Shown here piece by piece: positions 8,388 through 16,792 of a stretch of 64,000 nucleotides of DNA. Origin of the DNA: Sulfurimonas sp. (GTDB lineage: Bacteria; Campylobacterota; Campylobacteria; Campylobacterales; Sulfurimonadaceae). Both the position numbers and the translations under genes were made by a program. The first letter of the stretch is position 1. Every line of letters begins with the position of its first letter. The DNA is taken from positions 772,138 through 836,137 of the forward strand of contig NZ_JAQTOD010000001.1 of NCBI RefSeq assembly GCF_028713515.1, read 5' to 3'. Under the pieces are notes generated by a model. The model saw nothing but the letters and a program-made list of their open reading frames with translations. It searched no databases and had not been told where the DNA came from.

Positions 8388-9725
8388 TTAGCTCCCCATC
8401 CCATTGAGCTGATTTGCAACATACATCGCGTGGTTGTCCGTCATGCCGACGATGTAGTCGATAACCCTTTGGTACATATTGTAGAGACTCTGAGTTTTTT
8501 GAGGTCTGTTTTCGCCCATAAGTTCCAGTGCTCTCTTGTTTCCAAAAGAGAGTTTTGTCTCGTCGCCTTTTTTATAAAATTCGTATGTGGCATGCATCAA
8601 GTTTTCTAGCAGAGTTTCTATAATATTGTAAGCTCCGAGTTCTAGTTCTATCTTTCTTTTTTCGTTAAATATTTTTGCGCTTCCAAGCCGTTTTGCTTCT
8701 TTGATGGCGGTTTTAAACTCATGTTTTTTAAAGAGTTCAATCAAATCTTTCGGCTGTTCATCGCTTACTACGGCATCAAAATTCTCTTCAAAAATTTCCA
8801 TCGTATGAACGGCTAAAAGGTGTATGGATATAGCAACAAGTCTTGAGACTTTTTTAGTATCCTCAATGCTACTCTCTGAGTATATTTTCGCAACCTCATC
8901 TTCACCGCAGATAAGGGTAAAGATATTTTTTAAATCCGTAAGCGTTATGATTTTCAGCTCTAGTGCATCTTGCAAATCCAACAAACCATAGCAGATATCG
9001 TCTGAGGCCTCCATAAGATAAGAGAGAGGATGTCTTTTAAAAGTTCCGTCTGCTCTAATCAATCCGAGTTCGCTAAAAAGGAGTTTAAAAAAAGCAGATT
9101 CACTTTGAAAATAGTTAAACTTTGATTTACCGATATTTTTGCAGTTGCTTGAAGAGTGCGGATACTTTACCAAAGCTCCGAGTGTCGCAAAAGTAAGATT
9201 CATTCCGCCGCCAAAAAGATTATTTTCTATTTGAGTGACAACTCTGAAACTTTGAGCATTTCCGTCAAGATGGATAAAATCTTCTATCTCATTTTGTGAG
9301 AGTTCTTTTAAAAAATCCTCATTCCTATTTGTCTCAAACCACTCTTTTATAACCTCTTCTCCCGCATGTCCAAAAGGCGGATTTCCGATGTCGTGTGCCA
9401 AACAAGCAGTCTGGATGATGTATGCGACATCGTAAGGGTTTATCTCTATGTGCGGATACTTTTTACTCAAAAATTCTCCGACCCTAAGCCCTAAACTTCT
9501 GCCGACACTTGCAACTTCAAGGCTGTGTGTTAATCTGTTGTGAACATGGTCGTTTTTTGAGAGCGGATGAACCTGTGTCTTTTTTGATAGTCTTCTAAAT
9601 GAGTTTGAAAAAATTATTCTGTCGTAGTCTTTATGAAAACTGCTTCTGTAGTACTCCTGATTTTCATCCTCTTTTATCTCGCTATGAGAGTAGTATCTTT
9701 TTTTCAAGAGTAACATCTGCCACAT
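8388..9725 (-). CDS. dgt: Deoxyguanosinetriphosphate triphosphohydrolase
   Basis: This 445-residue HD-domain enzyme hydrolyses dGTP (or other dNTPs) to the nucleoside and triphosphate, adjusting DNA precursor pools. The N-terminal F-R-R-L-x-x-K-T-Q-V motif (residues 43-52), H67 in R-L-T-H-S-L-E-V and the metal-binding pair H111-D112 in H-D-I-G-N-P-P-F-G-H mark the dGTPase family. The start is fixed by GGAG five bases before the ATG. Downstream, 14 bases away, is the class D beta-lactamase, so the two form an operon. The region upstream is shared divergently with lemA. Confidence 0.93.
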   Translation of the reverse strand: MWQMLLLKKRYYSHSEIKEDENQEYYRSSFHKDYDRIIFSNSFRRLSKKTQVHPLSKNDHVHNRLTHSLEVASVGRSLGLRVGEFLSKKYPHIEINPYDVAYIIQTACLAHDIGNPPFGHAGEEVIKEWFETNRNEDFLKELSQNEIEDFIHLDGNAQSFRVVTQIENNLFGGGMNLTFATLGALVKYPHSSSNCKNIGKSKFNYFQSESAFFKLLFSELGLIRADGTFKRHPLSYLMEASDDICYGLLDLQDALELKIITLTDLKNIFTLICGEDEVAKIYSESSIEDTKKVSRLVAISIHLLAVHTMEIFEENFDAVVSDEQPKDLIELFKKHEFKTAIKEAKRLGSAKIFNEKRKIELELGAYNIIETLLENLMHATYEFYKKGDETKLSFGNKRALELMGENRPQKTQSLYNMYQRVIDYIVGMTDNHAMYVANQLNGMGS

Positions 9726-9843
9726 TTTGTCTCCGTATATAGTGGTTTTATGATGTTATCATACAGAAACAAAACTTCAAAAATAGAAATTTCAACCCTT
9801 TTTGGATAGACTACCCTACTAACCTCATACAAAGGATTTAAAC

Positions 9844-10398
9844 ATGTCGACAACACTTATTGTTTTAATTGTTATTGCTCTTATCTTAGTTTTGATCTAC
9901 AACTCTCTTGTTGCAAAAAAGAATCAGGTTGAAAATATCTTTGCAAGTGTCGATACGGTTCTTAAAAAACGCTACGACCTCATCCCGAATCTTGTTGCAT
10001 CCGTAGGCAAATATATGGAACATGAAAAATCACTTCTAGCTGAGGTTACAAAGCTTAGAGCTGACGCTTCCAGACCAAATATCAATGAAGCACAAAAGAT
10101 TGCACTTGATGCAAAAGTAAGCTCTGCTCTTGGCTCTATTATGGTGGCAGTTGAGAGTTATCCTGAGCTAAAAGCAAATGAAACTATGATGCACCTGCAA
10201 CGCTCTTTAAATGAGGTTGAAGAGCAGATTTCTGCGGCAAGAAGAGCTTACAATCAGGCAGTAACAGACTATAACAACGCTATTGAGATGATTCCAACTA
10301 GTATAATGGCATCTATCATAAACTACAAAAGAAAAGATGTTTTTATTGTAATCGAGAGTCAAAGAGAAAATGTGTCAGTTAAAGAGCTTTTTAACTGA
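9844..10398 (+). CDS. LemA family membrane protein
   Basis: This 184-residue protein has one N-terminal transmembrane helix (residues 3-21) followed by the LemA helical bundle; the K-K-R-Y-D-L-I-P-N-L-V motif near residues 41-51 is diagnostic. LemA proteins are common and their biochemical role is unresolved; membrane or envelope stress functions have been proposed. An AAAGGA site precedes the ATG. It leads a three-gene operon with a DUF3137 and an EI24-like membrane protein, a common pairing for LemA in bacteria. Confidence 0.9.
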   Translation: MSTTLIVLIVIALILVLIYNSLVAKKNQVENIFASVDTVLKKRYDLIPNLVASVGKYMEHEKSLLAEVTKLRADASRPNINEAQKIALDAKVSSALGSIMVAVESYPELKANETMMHLQRSLNEVEEQISAARRAYNQAVTDYNNAIEMIPTSIMASIINYKRKDVFIVIESQRENVSVKELFN

Positions 10399-10432
10399 TG
10401 TTATGCACTAAAACAAATTATCTGTTTAACAT

Positions 10433-11374
10433 ATGAAAAACATAAGCGAACTAACTGATTATTACTATAAGGAGCTATTTCCACTCCTTCAAAAACTAGA
10501 AACCGACAGAACAAATCTAAAACATAGAGTTATAGTAGTCGGGGTAATCATAGGTGCAATCGCAATTATTATAGCCTCTATACTCAAGAGTCATTTTGAG
10601 ATTGTTATTTTTGCATATATTGGAATTATGACGATTTTATACAAGTCAATGACCAAAGATTACACAGCGGAGTTCAAACAAGGCGTCATCAAACCACTTA
10701 TTGGCGAAATTGGAGAAAAGCTTATCTACTCGCAAGATGGGTACCTATCTGAGCTTATATTTGAGCGCTCAACTCTTTTCAACAAAGCAGATAAATTTAG
10801 CGGAAACGATTTAGTTAGAGGCGAAGTTGATGGCGTAAATATTGAGTTTTCAGACATTCACGCACAAGAGAAGAGAAAAAACTCTAAAGGCGGCTCAGAA
10901 CTTATAACAATCTTCAAAGGGCTTTTTATTGTCTCTGAGTTTAATAAAAACTTTATAGGCAAAACAGTTGTGCTTCCAGACTCCGCACAAGGCACATTTG
11001 GCAACATCATCGGTAACTGGTTACAATCAAAAAATGCTTCAAGAGATGAGCTTGTAAAGATGGACAGTGTGGAGTTTGAAAAAGAGTTTGTTGTCTACTC
11101 GTCCGATCAGATAGAGGCAAGATATATCCTCTCACACTCACTTATGGAGAAGTTTTTGCAGCTCAAAAACAGATCACAAAGAAGAGTATCCATCTCTTTT
11201 GTTGGTAGTAAAATCTACATAGCAATCTCTTACGACAAAGATCTCTTTGAGCCAGTTGTCTTTAGCTCGCTATTGGATCACAAGACGGCAATGGAGTATG
11301 TAAAAACGCTTCACTTAGCTATTGGCGTAGTAAAAGAGTTAAAATTAAATGAGAAGATTTGGAGTAAAAAATGA
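10433..11374 (+). CDS. DUF3137 domain membrane protein
   Basis: This 313-residue protein has a soluble N-terminal segment, two adjacent transmembrane helices at about residues 33-70 and a long cytoplasmic domain. Near residues 120-190 it shows the pattern typical of DUF3137 (Galanin-like) proteins: an F-x-x-A-D-x-x-S-G-x-D motif followed by a stretch ending I-F-K-G-L-F. No enzymatic motif is seen and the function is unknown. LemA lies 34 bases upstream, and the next gene's ATG overlaps this stop by 4 bases, supporting a joint membrane function for the trio. Confidence 0.75.
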   Translation: MKNISELTDYYYKELFPLLQKLETDRTNLKHRVIVVGVIIGAIAIIIASILKSHFEIVIFAYIGIMTILYKSMTKDYTAEFKQGVIKPLIGEIGEKLIYSQDGYLSELIFERSTLFNKADKFSGNDLVRGEVDGVNIEFSDIHAQEKRKNSKGGSELITIFKGLFIVSEFNKNFIGKTVVLPDSAQGTFGNIIGNWLQSKNASRDELVKMDSVEFEKEFVVYSSDQIEARYILSHSLMEKFLQLKNRSQRRVSISFVGSKIYIAISYDKDLFEPVVFSSLLDHKTAMEYVKTLHLAIGVVKELKLNEKIWSKK

Positions 11375-12168
11375 ACAGTGAACTTGGAATATTTAAACAG
11401 AGTATAAAAGATTTTTTAACGAAAGATATGCTTAAACTCGCCACCCTGCCCTTTATTTTTACGATTATTTTGATGTTTGTACTTTTCTTTACTTTTTATG
11501 GAACTCTAATCCAGCACATAGGCGTTCTTGACTTTCAAAGCACTCAAACAACTATCCAAAACGGCGTCCCTCACACTGAAAATATCTCAGCAAAGTTTGA
11601 TGGAAGCACTATTTTAAACTTCCTAACAACCCACATATTAGCATCTTGGATGGCATCGTTTTTACTTTTTTTTGTTGGTATGATTTTCACGCTCTACATC
11701 TCTGTTTTTGTAGCCATTCTAGCCATAGGATTTCTAACTCCCACAATTCTAAAAAAAATCCATCAAAAACATTACAATGATGTAGAGATGATTGGTTACT
11801 CAAACATCATTGAAGCGATGTTTTTACTTGTCAAGTACCTCTTTTTTATGATTTTATTTTTCATAGCCTTAACGCCGTTTTACTTCATCCCTATCATAAA
11901 TATCATAGCTTTTAACCTCCCACTCTACTATTTTTTTCACAAAATGATGCTCTATGACATCTCATCAAACATCTCAACAGAAAAAGAGTTCAAACAGATA
12001 AGCTTTTTTAATTCAAAAAGTTTAAGAGTAAAAACCTTAACGCTCTACCTTATATCTCTAATCCCTTTTGCTATATTCTTTGGAGCGGTTTTTTTTGTCA
12101 TATACTTGGGACATAGCTATTTTCTGGAAGTCAGAGGGATTCGCGCCACAAAGAGTATTGAAGATTAA
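11371..12168 (+). CDS. EI24/CysZ-like multi-pass membrane protein
   Basis: This 265-residue protein has about five or six strongly hydrophobic segments (near residues 22-45, 85-125, 155-200 and 222-250) and the general look of the EI24 domain, which also includes the sulfate permease CysZ. It lacks enough specific residues to claim sulfate transport. Its start overlaps the DUF3137 stop, making it the third gene of the LemA operon. Its stop overlaps the converging helicase stop by 4 bases. Its role is not known. Confidence 0.65.
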   Translation: MNSELGIFKQSIKDFLTKDMLKLATLPFIFTIILMFVLFFTFYGTLIQHIGVLDFQSTQTTIQNGVPHTENISAKFDGSTILNFLTTHILASWMASFLLFFVGMIFTLYISVFVAILAIGFLTPTILKKIHQKHYNDVEMIGYSNIIEAMFLLVKYLFFMILFFIALTPFYFIPIINIIAFNLPLYYFFHKMMLYDISSNISTEKEFKQISFFNSKSLRVKTLTLYLISLIPFAIFFGAVFFVIYLGHSYFLEVRGIRATKSIED

Positions 12169-14249
12169 TCTCTATCTTCCTTATCTGTGTCTTTCATAAC
12201 CATAGCCCTATATGCTTCATCTTTAGGAACCAAACCCGCCTCATATAAAAACTGCGATGGTAGGAAATTTGTTTTTTTAATCTTGTCATATTTTGCATAG
12301 CTTAGGTAGAGTATATCTTTTGCTCTTGTCACTGCCACATAAAATAGTCTTCTCTCCTCTTCGAGCGAGCCGCCTCGTTGCATCAATTTTCTATTTGGGA
12401 ATCTTCCATCCATCAAATCAACCACAAAAACCTCTTTAAATTCCAAACCTTTTGAGGCATGCACACTCAGCAGATTTACTCCCTCGCCTTGCGTTAAATC
12501 TGACGAGCCTAAAATCATGGCATTTAAAAACCTATCATGTTGCGAGTATGGCTTTGAGAGTTCTTCCAAGAGAACCATTTTTCTGCTTATTCTTGAGAGT
12601 GACTCCTCTTTTTGTTTCTCATCTATCGTGCCATCTTTTAGTGTTGATCTCTGGTTTGCTAAAATTTCAGAAATATTTTTATATATGGCGGAATGTGAGA
12701 TCTTTTTTACAATAACACGAGGCTCTTTTACACCTTTTAAATCACGAAAAAGAAGATAAAAGTCATATAAAAACATAGCATTATCTTTCGTGAGCTTTGG
12801 ATGTTTTAAAATCGGGTTCTTCATGAACTTATCTTCAAATCCAAGTTTTGCAAATTTTCCAACGCTTCCAAGCTCCAAAAAATCATCAAACAGTCCTAGC
12901 TGCTGGTTTAACTTTCTCTTTTCAAAAGGGTTGTTTATAGATTCATTAGGCGCATAAAGTCCATAAAACATGCTCCCATGTCCAAGAGTTTTTAGCCCGA
13001 TATAAAGCTCTTTTGCCGTGGCACTCCCCACCCCTTTTGCAAACTCAAAAAGGTGTATAAACGACATCATGTCCGCCTCATTTACAAGCAGAGTATAGAA
13101 ATCCAAAATAGCCTTAACCTCACGAGAGTCAAAAAAGCTAGTTCCGCCCTTTCTTTTACATGGGATTCCAAGTTCACGAAGTCCAACTTCTATGCCATCC
13201 GCAGAGGAGTTGTTTCTAAAAATTACCGCTATCTCTTCTCTTGGGGTCTGAGAGTCCCTTATTTGCGCCGCCATGGCATGGTACTGGTCAAAAAGTTCAT
13301 CATACGCCAGAAGCTTTGGAGCCTGAGAGTTCTGTTCTCTTGTAACTTCTAATTTTTTTGGATAAATCCTCTCATTATGTTCTATAACTCTCGTGGCAAG
13401 AGAGAGAATAGGAACGGTTGAGCGGTAGTTTTTTGTAAGAGTATGAACTGTTGCGTTTGGAAATTTTGTAGTAAACGAGCCGATAATTGAGATATCAGCA
13501 CCATTAAAAGCATAAATGCTCTGGTCATAATCACCGACACAAAAAATTGAAGGCAGATTCATCGCATCTATAAGAGTTCCTTGAAGCGCATTTGTATCTT
13601 GATACTCATCAACAAGCACCTCTTTATAGCCTAAATCTCTGTTCTTGCACATCTCTCTAAAGTGCAAAAGCAAATCATTAAAGTTTACAAAACCATACTC
13701 TTTCTTTAAACTCTCAAACTCATCAACTATATCAGCATAAATCATCGCAAAAAATTCATGCTCCGGGTACCTATTTTTAACCCAATCCTCAAAATGGTTC
13801 TGCAGTTCTGTATTTTGGTAAAAGGAGTAAACATCATAAAGATAATTTCCGCCATAAGGTGCCACCTCTGCACCGATGTGCCCAAACGATCGTTTTTCAT
13901 AAACACTTCTAAAGAGAGTTTTTAGCTCTCTCTGTTGTTTTAAAACTATCTTTTTATTATCTTTTTTTAGCCATCTATAACTAACTGCATGAAAAGTCCC
14001 GGCGTCTATCTTTGAGGCAATATCTTTACCAAAATAGTTAGCAACCCTATCAATCATCTCAGCTGCCGCTTTATTGGTAAAAGTAAGAAGCAGGATTTGT
14101 GAAGGCTCTACACCTTGCCCTAAAAGATAGGCGATACGACCAACTATAGTAGAAGTTTTACCGGTACCGGCAGAGGCGATAATGAGGTTTTGAGGCTCTT
14201 TGGAAGTCGCTGCTGCATACTGCTCTTCATTTAAACGAGAAAGTGGCAA
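12165..14249 (-). CDS. UvrD/Rep-family ATP-dependent DNA helicase
   Basis: This 694-residue superfamily 1A 3'-5' helicase shows all motifs in order: I (A-S-A-G-T-G-K-T near residue 25), Ia (F-T-N-K-A-A-A-E-M), II (V-D-E-Y-Q-D-T-N near 210), III (G-D-Y-D-Q-S-I-Y-A-F), IV (K-N-Y-R-S), V (S-V-H-A-S-K-G-L-E-F) and VI (L-F-Y-V-A-V-T-R-A-K). Such helicases act in excision repair, replication restart or recombination control. Translation starts at TTG with AGGAG five bases upstream. The call as UvrD, PcrA or Rep is left open, because Campylobacterota often carry two paralogues of this size. Confidence 0.92.
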   Translation of the reverse strand: MPLSRLNEEQYAAATSKEPQNLIIASAGTGKTSTIVGRIAYLLGQGVEPSQILLLTFTNKAAAEMIDRVANYFGKDIASKIDAGTFHAVSYRWLKKDNKKIVLKQQRELKTLFRSVYEKRSFGHIGAEVAPYGGNYLYDVYSFYQNTELQNHFEDWVKNRYPEHEFFAMIYADIVDEFESLKKEYGFVNFNDLLLHFREMCKNRDLGYKEVLVDEYQDTNALQGTLIDAMNLPSIFCVGDYDQSIYAFNGADISIIGSFTTKFPNATVHTLTKNYRSTVPILSLATRVIEHNERIYPKKLEVTREQNSQAPKLLAYDELFDQYHAMAAQIRDSQTPREEIAVIFRNNSSADGIEVGLRELGIPCKRKGGTSFFDSREVKAILDFYTLLVNEADMMSFIHLFEFAKGVGSATAKELYIGLKTLGHGSMFYGLYAPNESINNPFEKRKLNQQLGLFDDFLELGSVGKFAKLGFEDKFMKNPILKHPKLTKDNAMFLYDFYLLFRDLKGVKEPRVIVKKISHSAIYKNISEILANQRSTLKDGTIDEKQKEESLSRISRKMVLLEELSKPYSQHDRFLNAMILGSSDLTQGEGVNLLSVHASKGLEFKEVFVVDLMDGRFPNRKLMQRGGSLEEERRLFYVAVTRAKDILYLSYAKYDKIKKTNFLPSQFLYEAGLVPKDEAYRAMVMKDTDKEDRD

Positions 14250-14312
14250 ATCAACTCCTACAAAGATTTTAAGAGTGAGATTGTACTAAGATAAGCTTGA
14301 TTTTGATTTATT

Positions 14313-14336
14313 GCAAAAATGCTCCAAAAGGAGCAT
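14313..14336 (-). terminator. Rho-independent terminator after rubrerythrin
   Basis: A perfect 7-bp stem (ATGCTCC/GGAGCAT) with an AAAA/TTTT loop is followed on the minus strand by TTTT, six bases after the rubrerythrin stop. It is a standard intrinsic terminator. Confidence 0.8.
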
Positions 14337-14341
14337 CTTGG

Positions 14342-14839
14342 TTAAATTTGAACAAATGCAGATGGTTTAACGCCACATACTGGGCAGTTTTCAGTTGGCA
14401 TTCCCAACTCTATATAGCCACATATAGGACAAAGATAAATTCCTATCTCTTCAATATCTTTGCCCTCTTTAACTGCCGCAAATGCTTTTTTATAAAGCTC
14501 AGCATGAACTTTCTCGGCTTCAAGAGCATAACCAAACATTTTTTTTGCTTTATGATTTTCTGCTACTGCTTGCTCATACATTGGTGGATACATATTTTCA
14601 AACTCATAAGTCTCCCCACCTATTGCTGCTTCTAGATTTTCTAGCGTTGAGCCTATCTTGTCCATCGCTTTTAAATGTCCTTCTGCGTGGATTTTCTCTG
14701 CTTCTGCCGTTGTACGGAAAAGTTTTGCAATATTTGTAAATCCATCTTTTTCTGCCTGTTTTGCAAATGCACTATATTTTTGGTATGCTCCGCTCTCTCC
14801 GCTAAACGCTACTTCTAAATTCTCTTTTGTATTTGGCAT
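14342..14839 (-). CDS. rbr: Rubrerythrin
   Basis: This 165-residue peroxide-scavenging di-iron protein reduces hydrogen peroxide to water in the cytoplasm of anaerobes and microaerophiles. The N-terminal ferritin-like domain carries the E-x-x-H ligand pairs (E-A-E-K-I-H-A-E at 46-53 and E-A-E-K-V-H-A-E at 107-114). The C-terminal rubredoxin-type Fe(SCys)4 site uses C137, C140, C152 and C155. The full domain order matches classical rubrerythrin rather than reversed or NADH-peroxidase forms. It is monocistronic, with AGGGG before the ATG and an intrinsic terminator directly behind it. Confidence 0.94.
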   Translation of the reverse strand: MPNTKENLEVAFSGESGAYQKYSAFAKQAEKDGFTNIAKLFRTTAEAEKIHAEGHLKAMDKIGSTLENLEAAIGGETYEFENMYPPMYEQAVAENHKAKKMFGYALEAEKVHAELYKKAFAAVKEGKDIEEIGIYLCPICGYIELGMPTENCPVCGVKPSAFVQI

Positions 14840-14920
14840 ATTTACCCCTAAATGTTTTGCTAATTATTCTATCTCTATTAAACTTAATTAAAAAGAGTTC
14901 TAAATATTTAGCATTGATAG

Positions 14921-16528
14921 CTAATTTCCTTTTACTTGATTTCTTCCACTCTCTTTTGCTTCATAAAGCAATTCATCTGCCTCTTTAAATAGTGCGTCCA
15001 TGTTTCCAAGCTCAGAAGCATAACCACACACTAGCCCCATAGAAGCTGTTATATACTTGCTCGCACTGCTATATTCATGAGTTATTTTAAGATTTTCAAT
15101 ATCGTCTCTTACCCTATTTGCAAACAATAAAGCTTTCTCTTTTGTATCTACCTTATAGACAAGCCCAAACTCCTCACCCCCCAAACGAAATGCCATATCA
15201 CCTGCTCTTTGCAAAGATCTTTTCAAACAAGCCGCAAACTTTATAAGCACATTATCCCCCGCTTGATGTCCATAGTTGTCATTATACTGCTTGAAGTGGT
15301 CTATATCCATCAACAAAAAGCAAACTATTTTGTAATCTCTTTTTGCGTCCTCTAATATCTTTGGAAAAGTATTATTAAAGTGTCGTCTATTAAAAATATT
15401 TGTAAGTCCGTCAGTGATGCTTATCTCTTCTATTCGCTTTTTATCGGTGATATCATAACGAAGTCCTTTATAACCTATGATTCCACCATCTTTTGAGAGG
15501 CTTGGCTCTATAATGGCATCTACCCAATAATATCCGCCATCTTTTTTGCGGTTTTTAATCTCTCCTCTCCATACTTTTTTATGGGTAACTGTATCCCATA
15601 ACTCTTTATACAAACTATCAGGCATACTAGGATCTCTTAAAATTCGATGGTTTTTTCCTAAAAGTTCCTCTTTTGTATATCCAGATATCTCACAAAAAGC
15701 TTGAGAAGCTGCAATGATATTTCCCTTCGTATCAGTTGCAGAAGAGATTACATGTTGATCTACAATCGCATTAAATTCACTAATTTCTTCAATTTGTTTG
15801 AGGTTTAAAAAAATATTGAGCACTTTTATACTAAGTTCTTCAGGTAAAATAGGTTTTATAATAAGATCGTCTGCTCCATGTTTATATAGCTGTACTTTAA
15901 GTTCATCTGCACTCTCACTTATTATAATAATGAGTACTAATTTAGTAAATCTACTATCAGTTTTAAGTACTTTTGTAAACTCTAAGCCACCCATTATAGG
16001 CATATTGTAGTCACTAATAACCAAAGAGATGTTTCTTTTTTTGTCTAAAATCTTAAGGGCTTCTTTTCCATTTTGTGCCACCACTACACGAAGCAAAAGT
16101 TTTTCTAAAATCTTCTTTACATACAAAGCCATACTTTGAGAATCTTCTACTAAAAGCACCTCTTTATCTCTTGCATACATCAGCCCATCTATGAGCCTTT
16201 TTAGATAAAACAAACCATTGGTATCTTTGATAACATAATCTATAATATTTGAGTAAAGATTACTTTGTAAAAGTGCACTTTGAACATTAGAACTAAAAAC
16301 AATAGTAGGTATATTTTCTTTTGCCAAATAGTTCAACATCTCCATATCTGGAGCATCTGTTAAAATTAAATTAGTCAAGACCACGAAAACTTTGTGTACT
16401 TGCATAAAGACTTGCGCTTCCGCCATAGAGCTTGCCTCATATATCCCCAAGCCAACAATAGGTGACAACATCTTTCTAATAAGGTTTAAAGTTACTTTTG
16501 AACTATCAACAACTAGAATTTTTTTCAT
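14921..16528 (-). CDS. Two-receiver PAS diguanylate cyclase (REC-REC-PAS-GGDEF)
   Basis: This 535-residue cytoplasmic protein lacks membrane segments. Receiver 1 (about 2-115) is divergent, with the phospho-acceptor region reading L-I-L-T-D-A. Receiver 2 (about 122-240) is canonical, with E-D in the acidic pocket and I-S-D-Y-N-M-P. A PAS domain (about 255-370, including G-Y-T-K-E-E-L-L-G-K-N and the PAC-like W-R-G-E-I-K-N-R-K-K-D-G) precedes a GGDEF domain. The GGDEF domain has an intact G-G-E-E-F active site and an upstream R-x-x-D inhibitory site (R-A-G-D), so c-di-GMP synthesis with product inhibition is expected. No partner histidine kinase is adjacent. Confidence 0.92.
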   Translation of the reverse strand: MKKILVVDSSKVTLNLIRKMLSPIVGLGIYEASSMAEAQVFMQVHKVFVVLTNLILTDAPDMEMLNYLAKENIPTIVFSSNVQSALLQSNLYSNIIDYVIKDTNGLFYLKRLIDGLMYARDKEVLLVEDSQSMALYVKKILEKLLLRVVVAQNGKEALKILDKKRNISLVISDYNMPIMGGLEFTKVLKTDSRFTKLVLIIIISESADELKVQLYKHGADDLIIKPILPEELSIKVLNIFLNLKQIEEISEFNAIVDQHVISSATDTKGNIIAASQAFCEISGYTKEELLGKNHRILRDPSMPDSLYKELWDTVTHKKVWRGEIKNRKKDGGYYWVDAIIEPSLSKDGGIIGYKGLRYDITDKKRIEEISITDGLTNIFNRRHFNNTFPKILEDAKRDYKIVCFLLMDIDHFKQYNDNYGHQAGDNVLIKFAACLKRSLQRAGDMAFRLGGEEFGLVYKVDTKEKALLFANRVRDDIENLKITHEYSSASKYITASMGLVCGYASELGNMDALFKEADELLYEAKESGRNQVKGN

Positions 16529-16588
16529 CTTTTTACAACCTCAAAAGAACTGCTAAACTAGACAATTAAAATAATAACGAAAGCACAT

Positions 16589-16608
16589 ACCAACCTACCA
16601 ACCTACCT
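16589..16608. repeat. Short direct repeat, two and a half copies of ACCAACCT
   Basis: Between the diguanylate cyclase and valS the 8-base unit ACCAACCT occurs twice in a row, followed by ACCT. It is a simple low-copy tandem repeat; no function is evident. The remaining intergenic sequence is AT-rich. Confidence 0.6.
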
Positions 16609-16743
16609 AGCTTCTTATAAGTTTAATTTTATATCAATAGATTGTATTCCTTGTATTCTTTAGGCATTATTAAATATATTTTCATTCCCATCAGTAACAT
16701 ATAAAGCTCATAAAACTCTTGTCTAAGCAAAGCCTCACTACAC

Positions 16744-16757
16744 TTTAGCTACAATCG
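16744..16757 (+). promoter_or_regulatory. Candidate sigma-70 -10 region of valS
   Basis: TACAAT at 16750-16755 lies within the sequence TTTAGCTACAATCG, 38 bases before the valS ATG. Near-identical -10 contexts precede gatA and dnaJ in this window, which strengthens the call. Confidence 0.6.
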
Positions 16758-16792
16758 CGAACTTTTAAATTAGAAAAATCAAGGTATTTAAT

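Noticed and set aside
7648..9725. Recent mobile acquisition of the beta-lactamase
   Set aside because: No transposase, integrase, attC site or flanking repeat is present. The slightly different base use extends over dgt as well and is not decisive.
14921..16528. Hybrid histidine kinase
   Set aside because: There is no HisKA or HATPase domain; the output domain is GGDEF.
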